Below are positions 1 through 5,385 of a DNA stretch of 15,030 bases, in pieces. Every line of letters begins with the position of its first letter. Positions within the stretch are counted from its first letter, which is position 1. The stretch is from Anaerolinea sp. (GTDB lineage Bacteria > Chloroflexota > Anaerolineae > Anaerolineales > Anaerolineaceae). The translations under genes were made by a program, and so were the position numbers. Below the pieces are notes generated by a model. It was given only the letters and a program-made list of their open reading frames with translations, was not told the origin of the DNA and did no database searches. Location: assembly GCA_013824385.1 (NCBI GenBank), contig PNNU01000030.1:1-15030 (forward strand), read 5' to 3'.

Positions 1-843
1 CCACAATCAAATTCCACGCCAACCTTTCAACCAGGTGCACCCCCCGCCACAGCTATCCGTCTTGGTATGCAAAGGCCAATCGGGCAAGTCAATATATTGC
101 TTCTCGGTTCAGATTACCGTCCCAAGCAAGGATTCAATACGGATGTGATCATGGTTCTATCACTGAATCCAGCTAAAGGCACAGCTACGCTAACATCCTT
201 CCCTAGAGATCTGTACGTCAATATTCCAGGCAAAGGGATGAGTCGCATTAATGCATCACAAGCGTTAGGCGGTTTTGAACTGACTGCGGCAACACTAAAA
301 GAAAATTTTGATGTTGACGTTGATTATTACATCATGACCAATTTTTCAGGATTTAAATACATTGTAGATGCTCTTGATGGGATCACTGTATATGCTGGTG
401 CAGAACTCACAGATACGTGCGCCCTTCCACAAGCCGTGAATAAAATGTGCCACATCCCTGTCGGAAATAATACGATGAATGGTGCAACTGCATTGTGGTA
501 CGTTCGTTCACGAGACACCACAAATGATTTTGACCGTACCAGAAGAGCTCAAGAAGTGATATCAGCCATTTTCAAAAAAGCCATGAGCCTCAATGCCCTG
601 GATCGTGCACCAGAACTATACGATTTATTTACATATTACGTTGAATCCAATCTGCCTTTGGATAAAGTGCTGCAACTCTTACCATTGAGTACACAAATTA
701 TTGCAGATCCATCGCTGGTAAAAAGGTACTCTATAGGACCTTCAAACGTGATAAATCATATTGTCCCCAGCAATGGCGCAATGGTTTTAATCCCTGATCC
801 TGACTCCATCAGTGAAATCATCAGGCAGGCTTTTTATCAATAA
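1..843 (+). CDS. LCP (LytR-CpsA-Psr) family cell-wall protein, 5'-truncated
   Basis: LCP proteins act on the outer face of the membrane and transfer lipid-linked polymers onto peptidoglycan. The reading frame is open to the left window edge and encodes a Pro/Thr-rich linker before the first Met at 67, so that Met is probably internal and the N-terminus with its membrane anchor lies outside the window. Counting from Met67, the LCP core is clear: NILLLGSDYRP (9-19), a TDVIMVLSL strand (25-33), FPRD (45-48, the Arg/Asp pair that contacts the pyrophosphate in this family), INAS (61-64), a YIMTNFSGF helix-strand (88-96) and the closing FDRTRRAQ motif (155-162). Two cysteines (118 and 128) could pair outside the cell. 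The protein ends about 95 residues after that motif, so no large C-terminal domain follows. The exact polymer transferred cannot be told. The family call is secure. Confidence 0.9.
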   Translation, partial: PQSNSTPTFQPGAPPATAIRLGMQRPIGQVNILLLGSDYRPKQGFNTDVIMVLSLNPAKGTATLTSFPRDLYVNIPGKGMSRINASQALGGFELTAATLKENFDVDVDYYIMTNFSGFKYIVDALDGITVYAGAELTDTCALPQAVNKMCHIPVGNNTMNGATALWYVRSRDTTNDFDRTRRAQEVISAIFKKAMSLNALDRAPELYDLFTYYVESNLPLDKVLQLLPLSTQIIADPSLVKRYSIGPSNVINHIVPSNGAMVLIPDPDSISEIIRQAFYQ

Positions 844-981
844 TCAGGGGGTACATAAATTTATAAACTTGACTCAGTATTTGATATTTTCTTGAGAATT
901 TGTCTTCTAATAAATGAATATCCACTTTCTACCCTGTCTATAATTATTTTTTTATACCGATACTATTCTCAAGTTATATAA

Positions 982-1012
982 TGGATGTACTAGAACTATC
1001 CAAACTTACTCT
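982..1012 (+). promoter_or_regulatory. Candidate promoter, copy A of a shared bipartite motif
   Basis: TGGATGTACTA (982-992) is followed 14 nt later by TACTCT (1007-1012). The same two blocks with the same 14-nt spacer occur at 2942-2972, just beyond the anti-sigma gene, and were not seen elsewhere in the window. Two blocks at a fixed distance in non-coding DNA next to an ECF sigma gene suggest a promoter read by that sigma factor, with autoregulation here. This is inference: the blocks do not match a textbook ECF consensus such as GGAAC. Confidence 0.35.
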
Positions 1013-1028
1013 ATTAATATGGATAGTT
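994..1028. promoter_or_regulatory. Operator-like inverted repeat upstream of the sigma gene
   Basis: AACTATCCA (994-1002) and TGGATAGTT (1020-1028) are a perfect 9-bp inverted repeat with a 17-nt centre. The left arm lies inside the spacer of the candidate promoter at 982-1012 and the right arm just downstream of it, where a repressor or activator site could sit. An RNA hairpin is also possible. Only the symmetry is seen; the role is inferred. Confidence 0.35.
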
Positions 1029-1153
1029 GATGTTTCAACTTGTGTTTTTGCATTTAATTGCATCATGAGATTTAGCATTTTCAAAGACCAAATTTCGTTT
1101 TCATGATGAATACATGCAGTAACTTGTTGAACAATACAAAGTGAGATTAAACT

Positions 1154-1702
1154 TTGAAAATATCTGACTATCCAGATGCCGAATTGATTTCTCAATGCAT
1201 TGCAGGCCAACAGTCTGCATGGGAGGAATTAATTAAGCGTTACGAAAAGTTGATCTATTCCACTGCCCTACGTGCCGGGTTGGAGACCTTCGAGGCAGAG
1301 GAAGTATTTCAAAATGTTTGCATGATTTGGTTGAAAGAGTTAAAGAATTTGCGGCAGGCAAATAGTTTAGGCGCATGGTTAGTGACAACGACTCGCCGCG
1401 AATGCTGGTCTCTTTGGAGGCACGAAAAGAACAACCTCGAAGAATTGGATGAAAAATTTGCCTCAGATGAATCGCCTGAAAAATTGGCACTTCATGTTGA
1501 AGATTCACAAAAGGTTTTATCAGCATTCAAACAATTAGGAGAACCCTGTCATCAATTACTTTGGCGTCTTTATTTCGAGGAAGAGAATGCCACTTATGCA
1601 GAAATTGCGCGGGAATTAAATATTCCACCCAATAGCATTGGTCCAATGCGATCACGGTGTCTTGAAAAATTAAAAGTAATACTGATTAGTAAAAATTTTT
1701 AG
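1154..1702 (+). CDS. ECF-type RNA polymerase sigma factor
   Basis: This 182-residue protein has the two-domain layout of extracytoplasmic-function sigma factors, which direct RNA polymerase to a small set of promoters. Region 2 spans about residues 10-90 (AWEELIKRYEKLIY; FEAEEVFQNV; GAWLVTTTRRECWSLWR). Region 4 spans about 118-176 and includes the helix-turn-helix TYAEIARELNI and the closing SIGPMRSRCLEKL. No extra C-terminal domain is present. The start is TTG at 1154: an in-frame TAA lies only two codons upstream and no ATG follows near the conserved region. The ribosome site is weak (GTGAG at 1141-1145). The anti-sigma-like gene starts 39 nt downstream, so the two are probably co-transcribed and the partner probably holds this factor inactive at the membrane. 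The regulon is unknown; the shared motif at 982-1012 and 2942-2972 is a candidate target site. Confidence 0.9.
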   Translation: MKISDYPDAELISQCIAGQQSAWEELIKRYEKLIYSTALRAGLETFEAEEVFQNVCMIWLKELKNLRQANSLGAWLVTTTRRECWSLWRHEKNNLEELDEKFASDESPEKLALHVEDSQKVLSAFKQLGEPCHQLLWRLYFEEENATYAEIARELNIPPNSIGPMRSRCLEKLKVILISKNF

Positions 1703-1741
1703 AAATTTATTAGTGCCGAAAAAAAGCGAGTCATTAGAATT

Positions 1742-2854
1742 ATGGAAAATACGCATCATTACTCAAATGAACAACTCATAGATTTTCTGGAAGGTCGTCT
1801 TGATGCTCTATCCAGCGCTGAGTTGTCAAAGCATCTTAAAAGCGGATGCCATGTTTGTATTAACTCGCTTGCATTGTATGAACGCATGTTTTCAGCCATT
1901 CAATGCCTTCGTTGGCAGTCACCTGCCCCCAGTAGCCATAAAAGAGTAATCAGTGCATTTTCGTTACATTATCCTGAAAAAACTAAACCCAAAACCAAAT
2001 TCTTACCCTTTTTACGGCCTGCTCTCATCGGTTTTACAATTTTAGCCCTGGTTGTGTATGCATTTCTGTTTCCTCTTAATCCCGGCGTTGTATATGCGGG
2101 GTATATAGAAAATGTCACCGGGCAGGTTGAAATGCTTGATCCATCCACCGGTTTGTGGAAACCTGTATCTCCGGGGCAATCTGTTCCGATAAATGCCACG
2201 ATTCACACAAAAAATGATGCTCAGGTGACCATTTCGTTTCCGGGTGGTGAGAAAACTATTTTGGCCGCCGAGTCTGAAGTTCGCCTCGAATCAATAATTA
2301 ATTCACAAGGTTTATGGGAAGTGTCGCTCGACCAGACAAGCGGACAAACTGAAAACCAGACTTCATCATCCACGTCTTCGTTTAGCGTTAAGACCTCGGC
2401 AGTTGTTGTCAACAGCAGTAATGCTCATTTTATGACGAGTGTTCAAGCTGATGGGTCTGTTATTGCGAACGTATTTGAAGGTGATGTAAAAGCGCTTTCG
2501 CATTCCGAGATTTATATCCTCCATTCAGGCGAAACAAAAGTATTTCCTTCAGATAAATATGCTACTTTGGTTTCTCCTACTATCGCTGATCAGGGTATTG
2601 ACCCAACAATAACCCCAACGCTTTTCGGCGATATTACAAAGACTCCTGATAAAAAGGGTACTATCCCATCTTCAACCCCAAAGATTACAAAGACTCCAAA
2701 TATTAATGGAAATAAATCGAGTACACCCACTCCTGAAGTAGAGCCTACTCAAGAGAACAATTCTACTACCGCCGACATCACTTGCCCTCCAGGCAACTCA
2801 CACAACTCCGGGAAATCTGGTGATGCCAACAATTCTGATAGCGCTTGCAAGTGA
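1742..2854 (+). CDS. Membrane anti-sigma-like protein with FecR domain and Ser/Thr/Pro tail
   Basis: The 370-residue protein has four parts. Residues 1-60 resemble an anti-sigma zinc finger: H31 followed by C36 and C39 gives H-x4-C-x2-C, one residue longer than the usual H-x3-C-x2-C spacing. Residues 89-112 form one membrane helix. Residues about 118-275 resemble a FecR domain, beginning AGYIENVTGQVEML and including the strand-rich segments around QVTISFPGGEKTIL and GSVIANVFEGDVK. Residues 280-370 are a low-complexity Ser/Thr/Pro/Asn tail with two tandem 17-residue repeats (298-314 and 315-331) and two cysteines (348 and 369). The zinc-finger side would be cytoplasmic and bind the sigma factor encoded upstream; the FecR part would lie outside. 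The ribosome site before ATG 1742 is poor, so translation may depend on the upstream gene. What it senses is not visible. Confidence 0.8.
   Translation: MENTHHYSNEQLIDFLEGRLDALSSAELSKHLKSGCHVCINSLALYERMFSAIQCLRWQSPAPSSHKRVISAFSLHYPEKTKPKTKFLPFLRPALIGFTILALVVYAFLFPLNPGVVYAGYIENVTGQVEMLDPSTGLWKPVSPGQSVPINATIHTKNDAQVTISFPGGEKTILAAESEVRLESIINSQGLWEVSLDQTSGQTENQTSSSTSSFSVKTSAVVVNSSNAHFMTSVQADGSVIANVFEGDVKALSHSEIYILHSGETKVFPSDKYATLVSPTIADQGIDPTITPTLFGDITKTPDKKGTIPSSTPKITKTPNINGNKSSTPTPEVEPTQENNSTTADITCPPGNSHNSGKSGDANNSDSACK
2633..2734 (+). repeat. Two tandem 51-bp coding repeats in the anti-sigma protein tail
   Basis: The 14-mer ATTACAAAGACTCC starts at 2633 and again at 2684, exactly 51 bp apart and in frame. 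The encoded units begin ITKTP and end in Ser/Thr/Pro-rich sequence (residues 298-314 and 315-331). This looks like a tandem duplication lengthening an extracellular linker. Confidence 0.65.
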
Positions 2855-2941
2855 TAAAAAGAAAAGCCCAAATTCACAAGCTTTGTGTTGCATTTCACGG
2901 TTTGCCGATAAAACAAGGGCAAAATAAAAAACGGAATAAAT

Positions 2942-2972
2942 TGGATGTACTAAACAAACATTTTTATACTCT
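2942..2972 (+). promoter_or_regulatory. Candidate promoter, copy B of the shared bipartite motif
   Basis: TGGATGTACTA (2942-2952), a 14-nt spacer and TACTCT (2967-2972) repeat the arrangement at 982-1012 exactly, while the spacers differ in sequence. Read as a sigma-70 promoter it would have a weak -35 TTGGAT (2941-2946) and a -10 TATACT (2965-2970) with an 18-nt spacer. Transcription from here would run into the repeats and the hairpin at 3058-3090, giving a short RNA of about 100 nt. Confidence 0.35.
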
Positions 2973-2991
2973 TATATATTGAAAGAATTAA

Positions 2992-3046
2992 CTTATCGGT
3001 AGTTTATTGGTAGAAATTCTTATTGGTAGAACAAACTTATAGGTAG
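2992..3046 (+). repeat. Cluster of four TTATTGGTAG-like direct repeats
   Basis: Four units lie in the same orientation: CTTATCGGTAG (2992-3002), TTTATTGGTAG (3003-3013), CTTATTGGTAG (3019-3029) and CTTATAGGTAG (3036-3046). Start-to-start spacings are 11, 16 and 17 bp. The middle pair, ATTGGTAG-N8-ATTGGTAGAA, recurs as ATTGGTAG-N9-ATTGGTAGAA upstream of the Flp pilin gene. Regular short repeats in non-coding DNA suggest binding sites for a DNA-binding regulator. Confidence 0.6.
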
Positions 3047-3057
3047 ATTTGAATTGA

Positions 3058-3090
3058 AGAGACTCCCCATAAAAAGGGAGTTTCTGTTTA
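3058..3090 (+). terminator. Rho-independent terminator-like hairpin
   Basis: Bases 3058-3067 pair with 3076-3085 in a ten-pair stem that contains one G-T pair and a core ACTCCC/GGGAGT, around an A-rich loop, followed by the T-rich TTCTGTTT. The tail is short, so termination may be partial. It lies about 200 nt after the anti-sigma gene and would end that transcript or one starting near 2972. Confidence 0.55.
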
Positions 3091-3127
3091 ATTGCAGACT
3101 GATTAATCTTTATAGATAGATGATTGG

Positions 3128-3363
3128 CTTCAATATTCGTAATTCACTGAATATCGCAGGCTTTGAAGATTGTGAAAAGTTAGTCAGATACATTAATTGG
3201 TGTTGTCGATTCAAAATCCAAACCAACCAACTGCTGATTGTTTTTAAGAGAATCTTTATAATTATTGGGCAACACCAAGATATAGAAAGAATACAAATTT
3301 GTTTTCAAAAACACATTGCAAGCTTATGGACAATATGCCGAAAAGCGGCGATGCAGTTGTTTT
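3128..3363. other. Inverted repeats that could fold as a structured RNA
   Basis: Three foldable elements lie in series. CTTCAA-TATTC (3128-3138) pairs with GAATA (3149-3153) and TTGAAG (3163-3168). TTGGTGTTGTC (3197-3207) pairs with GGCAACACCAA (3268-3278), giving 11 pairs with one G-T. AAAACA (3308-3313), TGCA (3317-3320) and GCCG (3337-3340) pair with CGGC (3346-3349), TGCA (3352-3355) and TGTTTT (3358-3363). The stems are GC-richer than their surroundings. No known RNA family was recognised; chance or a decayed gene remain possible. Confidence 0.25.
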
Positions 3364-3372
3364 GTTTCAGCA

Positions 3373-3411
3373 TTGTATTTTTAAGATTTCGAATATATAA
3401 TAAGTTATTAT
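3373..3411 (+). promoter_or_regulatory. Sigma-70 promoter with palindrome, upstream of the transglycosylase-like gene
   Basis: TTGTAT (3373-3378) and a perfect -10 TATAAT (3396-3401) are separated by 17 nt. The 15-bp palindrome ATAATAA-G-TTATTAT (3397-3411) overlaps the -10 box and the expected start site near 3408, where a repressor could block initiation. The leader to ATG 3505 would be about 97 nt. The -35 box matches the consensus in only three positions. Confidence 0.5.
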
Positions 3412-3426
3412 TATCGGTATCAGTCA

Positions 3427-3516
3427 AAATTGGGTGGAATGCGACTCTTCATCATAGACAAATAACCCAATTTCATAAAATTTATTAAGGATATTCGCCA
3501 CTCTATGAAGAGAGTC
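3427..3516 (+). promoter_or_regulatory. Structured leader that could mask the start codon
   Basis: AAATTGGGT (3427-3435) and ACCCAATTT (3465-3473) form a perfect 9-bp stem. Its loop holds GACTCTTCAT (3443-3452), which is complementary to the start region ATGAAGAGAGTC (3505-3516) apart from a 2-nt bulge. Pairing of loop and start codon would hide the initiation site. The ribosome site AAGGA (3487-3491) is 13 nt from ATG, a long distance that fits a need for structure. The pairing is seen; control by it is inferred. Confidence 0.3.
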
Positions 3517-4491
3517 AAAAATACATCCTTAGTCCTTATTGGTATGTTTATCGCGTCAGTACTGTTAATTGTGGCGGTCGGTTTCAGTCCTCTCATTAAC
3601 TCAAAAACTGCAGTGGTCAATGCCGAGTCGATATCATCCTGTTTAAACCGGATTAACATCCCGGATACAGAGATGCATTGGATTTATGTACCTGAAAATG
3701 CTTCGGAGTTACACACTGAAGAGAATTACTATTTCCTGGCCGGCAAATTAATCTCTGAAAAAGTGGTGGATGCCTCAACCTGTCCAGCAGGTGGAATGGC
3801 TTTAAATGGTTATGCAAACGCCTGTGGTATGTCTGTAGCCAAGCCCGCGGTGATTTATCTTCAAAACATTTTAGATGAATCGATCTTGTCCGCCTGGAAG
3901 AACACCGGTGTACCCCCCGTATTGCTTAAACAAATGATCCGCACAGAAAGCCAATTTTGGCCTTCAATATATGAAGATACTCATTTCGGATATGGTCACA
4001 TCACGAATATCGGCATGCGAAATGCCCTTGAATGGAACCCTGGCCTTGCGGCAGAAGTATGCCCCGCAACTTTGGGTACTTATTGTGCTTCCAATTATTC
4101 TGAAGCAAACAAGATCCTCGACTCACTGGTAATCACCTGCCCCGATTGTAAGTATGGAGTTGATGTCGAGCAAATAAATCGTGTCGTGAATATCCAGTCT
4201 GAAGTGGTCTTGGGATTTTGTTATCAAACCGCACAATTGATCTTTAATGCCACTGGATGGAAATCTGGTAACGTGGTGGATTATCCAACGATCTGGAAAT
4301 TGACCTTGATGAATTACAACGCAGGACCAACTTGCGTTTTTAATGCAGTTAGAGATGCATTCGCTGCAACCCAAGGACCGGTTAAGTGGTCTGATATTGC
4401 ATATGTCACTGGTGGGGACCAATGTTTAAGGGGATTAACCTACGCGAATCAGATTACTCACAAATATTTCGATTTTCCCCCGGCAAACTAG
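3505..4491 (+). CDS. Exported lytic-transglycosylase-like protein
   Basis: The 328-residue protein begins with a basic start and a hydrophobic segment (residues 8-28), so it is exported or membrane-anchored. Residues about 136-280 look like a goose-type/SLT lysozyme fold: PPVLLKQMIRTESQFWPS with E148 as the candidate catalytic acid, and LMNYNAGP (268-275), which matches the family's YNAG motif. The usual GLMQ segment is replaced by GYGHIT (162-167), so activity on peptidoglycan is likely but not certain. Ten cysteines lie after the signal region, including C212-P-D-C215, which suggests disulfide bonds outside the cell. The gene has its own promoter and leader and ends 30 nt before the convergent HD-GYP gene. 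Near a Tad pilus cluster its probable task is to open gaps in the wall for pilus assembly, a role known for transglycosylases beside other secretion machines. Confidence 0.75.
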   Translation: MKRVKNTSLVLIGMFIASVLLIVAVGFSPLINSKTAVVNAESISSCLNRINIPDTEMHWIYVPENASELHTEENYYFLAGKLISEKVVDASTCPAGGMALNGYANACGMSVAKPAVIYLQNILDESILSAWKNTGVPPVLLKQMIRTESQFWPSIYEDTHFGYGHITNIGMRNALEWNPGLAAEVCPATLGTYCASNYSEANKILDSLVITCPDCKYGVDVEQINRVVNIQSEVVLGFCYQTAQLIFNATGWKSGNVVDYPTIWKLTLMNYNAGPTCVFNAVRDAFAATQGPVKWSDIAYVTGGDQCLRGLTYANQITHKYFDFPPAN

Positions 4492-4521
4492 TCACTTTCA
4501 ACAAACTTTATTCTTGCTATT

Positions 4522-5139
4522 TTAAGATTGAGCGTTTTTTATCTTACTAATTTCCTGATATTTGTTTTTAAAGACTTCCACAACTTTTGGATCAAATAAA
4601 ACACCCCTTGAATCTACTATCAATTCGAAAGCATCTTTCTCGTCCAATAAATCTTTGTATGGTCGGGGAGTCACCAACGCATCGTAAACATCTGCTACTG
4701 CGAATATTTTTGCTGCCAATGGGATCTCGTCTTCTCGCTTTCCATATGGATAGCCAGAGCCATTGAACCTTTCATGATGATACTCTGCGATTATGGCGCC
4801 CGTTTGCATATAAACGGATGAGGATTTCTTTAAGAAGGAGCAGCCATCAAGTGTGTGCTTGTGTATCGCCAACCAATCTCTTTCTTGATAGTTGCCTTTT
4901 AGAAAGATCAATTCTTCGGGAATAAAAACTTTTCCAACATCATGAAGTTGACTGGCTATTGAAATGATTTCACTTTCTCTTTTTGGAATTCCCATTCCAA
5001 GACATAACACCTGACAAAAAGCACGAATTCTGTTCAAATGAGAAGAGTTGTCTCCTTCTCGAATCTCGGCCATATTTGCCAATTTGAAAATATATTCAGA
5101 AATTTCCTGTTTTTGACTTTCACTTTTATTTGCAAACAT
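4522..5139 (-). CDS. Stand-alone HD-GYP domain protein, probable c-di-GMP phosphodiesterase
   Basis: HD-GYP enzymes hydrolyse cyclic-di-GMP. In numbering from the GTG one codon upstream of the chosen start (206 residues), the signature residues are present: H35, HD with HDVGK (67-71), H96, HHE (122-124), GSGYP (128-132, the GYP motif) and D151 in DVYDAL. All predicted metal ligands appear intact, so an active enzyme is likely. There is no receiver, PAS or membrane part, only about 30 residues before the domain. ATG at 5139 is preferred because AAGGGG (5151-5146) lies 6 nt upstream; the GTG at 5142 would leave only 3 nt. The gene runs opposite to the tad operon and shares a divergent promoter region with it, which suggests c-di-GMP control of pilus production or the switch away from attachment. 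Confidence 0.88.
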   Translation of the reverse strand: MFANKSESQKQEISEYIFKLANMAEIREGDNSSHLNRIRAFCQVLCLGMGIPKRESEIISIASQLHDVGKVFIPEELIFLKGNYQERDWLAIHKHTLDGCSFLKKSSSVYMQTGAIIAEYHHERFNGSGYPYGKREDEIPLAAKIFAVADVYDALVTPRPYKDLLDEKDAFELIVDSRGVLFDPKVVEVFKNKYQEISKIKNAQS

Positions 5140-5182
5140 CACACGCCCCTTACCAATAAATAAATATCAGAGTAATACAAAA

Positions 5183-5211
5183 TTTGTAACATTATTTATT
5201 TGAACTGTCAA
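5183..5211 (-). promoter_or_regulatory. Promoter of the HD-GYP gene
   Basis: On the minus strand a perfect -35 TTGACA (5211-5206) is followed after 17 nt by TACAAA (5188-5183), which matches four of six -10 positions. Transcription would start near 5176, leaving a leader of about 37 nt before ATG 5139. Confidence 0.5.
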
Positions 5212-5228
5212 TAAAATAGATGTATAAT
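5200..5228 (+). promoter_or_regulatory. Promoter of the tad operon
   Basis: TTGAAC (5200-5205), a 17-nt spacer and a perfect TATAAT (5223-5228) make a good sigma-70 promoter. Transcription would start near 5235, about 150 nt before the first TadE-like gene. Its -35 box directly abuts the -35 box of the minus-strand promoter, together reading TTGAACTGTCAA with TTGA/TCAA symmetry. Confidence 0.6.
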
Positions 5229-5299
5229 GAAACAAACCATTATTCAACTTGTAATTGACTATTAATAAAAGGAAAAGGCCCCCTCATTAACCATAATAC

Positions 5300-5326
5300 C
5301 CCGGCTGTAATAAAATTTACTCCGGG
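5300..5326 (+). promoter_or_regulatory. Hairpin in the leader of the tad operon
   Basis: CCCGG (5300-5304) pairs with CCGGG (5322-5326) and GTAA (5307-5310) with TTAC (5317-5320), around a 6-nt loop. It stands out in AT-rich DNA and lies about 65 nt into the predicted 150-nt leader. No run of T follows, so it is not a simple terminator. It could stabilise the message or be part of a regulatory leader; no riboswitch family was recognised. Confidence 0.4.
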
Positions 5327-5385
5327 AACATTGCAGTCACTTTATTTGTAGACGATACGCACTTGAGCGGGGAAAAATTATTGTT

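Larger units (their letters stand above)
844..1153. other. Gene-free gap upstream of the sigma gene, with inverted repeats
   Basis: This 310-bp AT-rich stretch holds no credible gene. It contains three perfect inverted repeats: a 9-bp pair CTTGAGAAT (891-899) / ATTCTCAAG (965-973), a 9-bp pair AACTATCCA (994-1002) / TGGATAGTT (1020-1028), and an 8-bp pair CATCATGA (1061-1068) / TCATGATG (1101-1108). No clear sigma-70 promoter with both boxes was found and no strong terminator follows the LCP gene. The region probably holds the control sequences of the sigma factor gene and a leader of more than 100 nt. Confidence 0.5.
2855..3504. other. 650-bp gene-free region rich in regulatory signals
   Basis: No convincing gene lies here. 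The longest open frame, at 3120-3488 on the plus strand, has no ribosome site, encodes an Ile/Lys/Cys-rich protein with no recognisable motif, and overlaps a good promoter. The region holds, in order, the second copy of the shared bipartite motif (2942-2972), four TTATTGGTAG-like repeats (2992-3046), a terminator-like hairpin (3058-3090), several inverted repeats that could fold as RNA (3128-3363), a sigma-70 promoter with a palindrome (3373-3411) and the structured leader of the next gene. Confidence 0.6.

Noticed and set aside
67..69. Met at 67 as the true start of the LCP gene
   Set aside because: The frame stays open to position 1, the upstream codons encode a plausible Pro/Thr linker, and the usual membrane anchor is missing after Met67.
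2872..2884. CACAA-GCT-TTGTG hairpin after the anti-sigma gene as a terminator
   Set aside because: Five pairs with no T-run behind it; the hairpin at 3058-3090 is a far better candidate.
2992..3046. Repeats as a CRISPR array
   Set aside because: Units are only about 10 bp, spacers are 0-7 nt, and no cas gene is present.
3120..3488. 122-codon open frame on the plus strand in the gene-free region
   Set aside because: No ribosome site, composition typical of translated AT-rich non-coding DNA, no recognisable motif, and it overlaps the promoter and leader of the next gene.
4123..4422. 99-codon minus-strand frame inside the transglycosylase-like gene
   Set aside because: Shadow of a clear coding gene, with no ribosome site or motif.
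4523..4544. TAAGAT/ATCTTA inverted repeat between the convergent genes as a terminator
   Set aside because: Only six AT-rich pairs with a long loop, lying inside the end of the HD-GYP gene; too weak to call.
5140..5142. GTG as start of the HD-GYP gene
   Set aside because: It lies only 3 nt from AAGGGG, while the next codon is ATG at a normal 6-nt distance.
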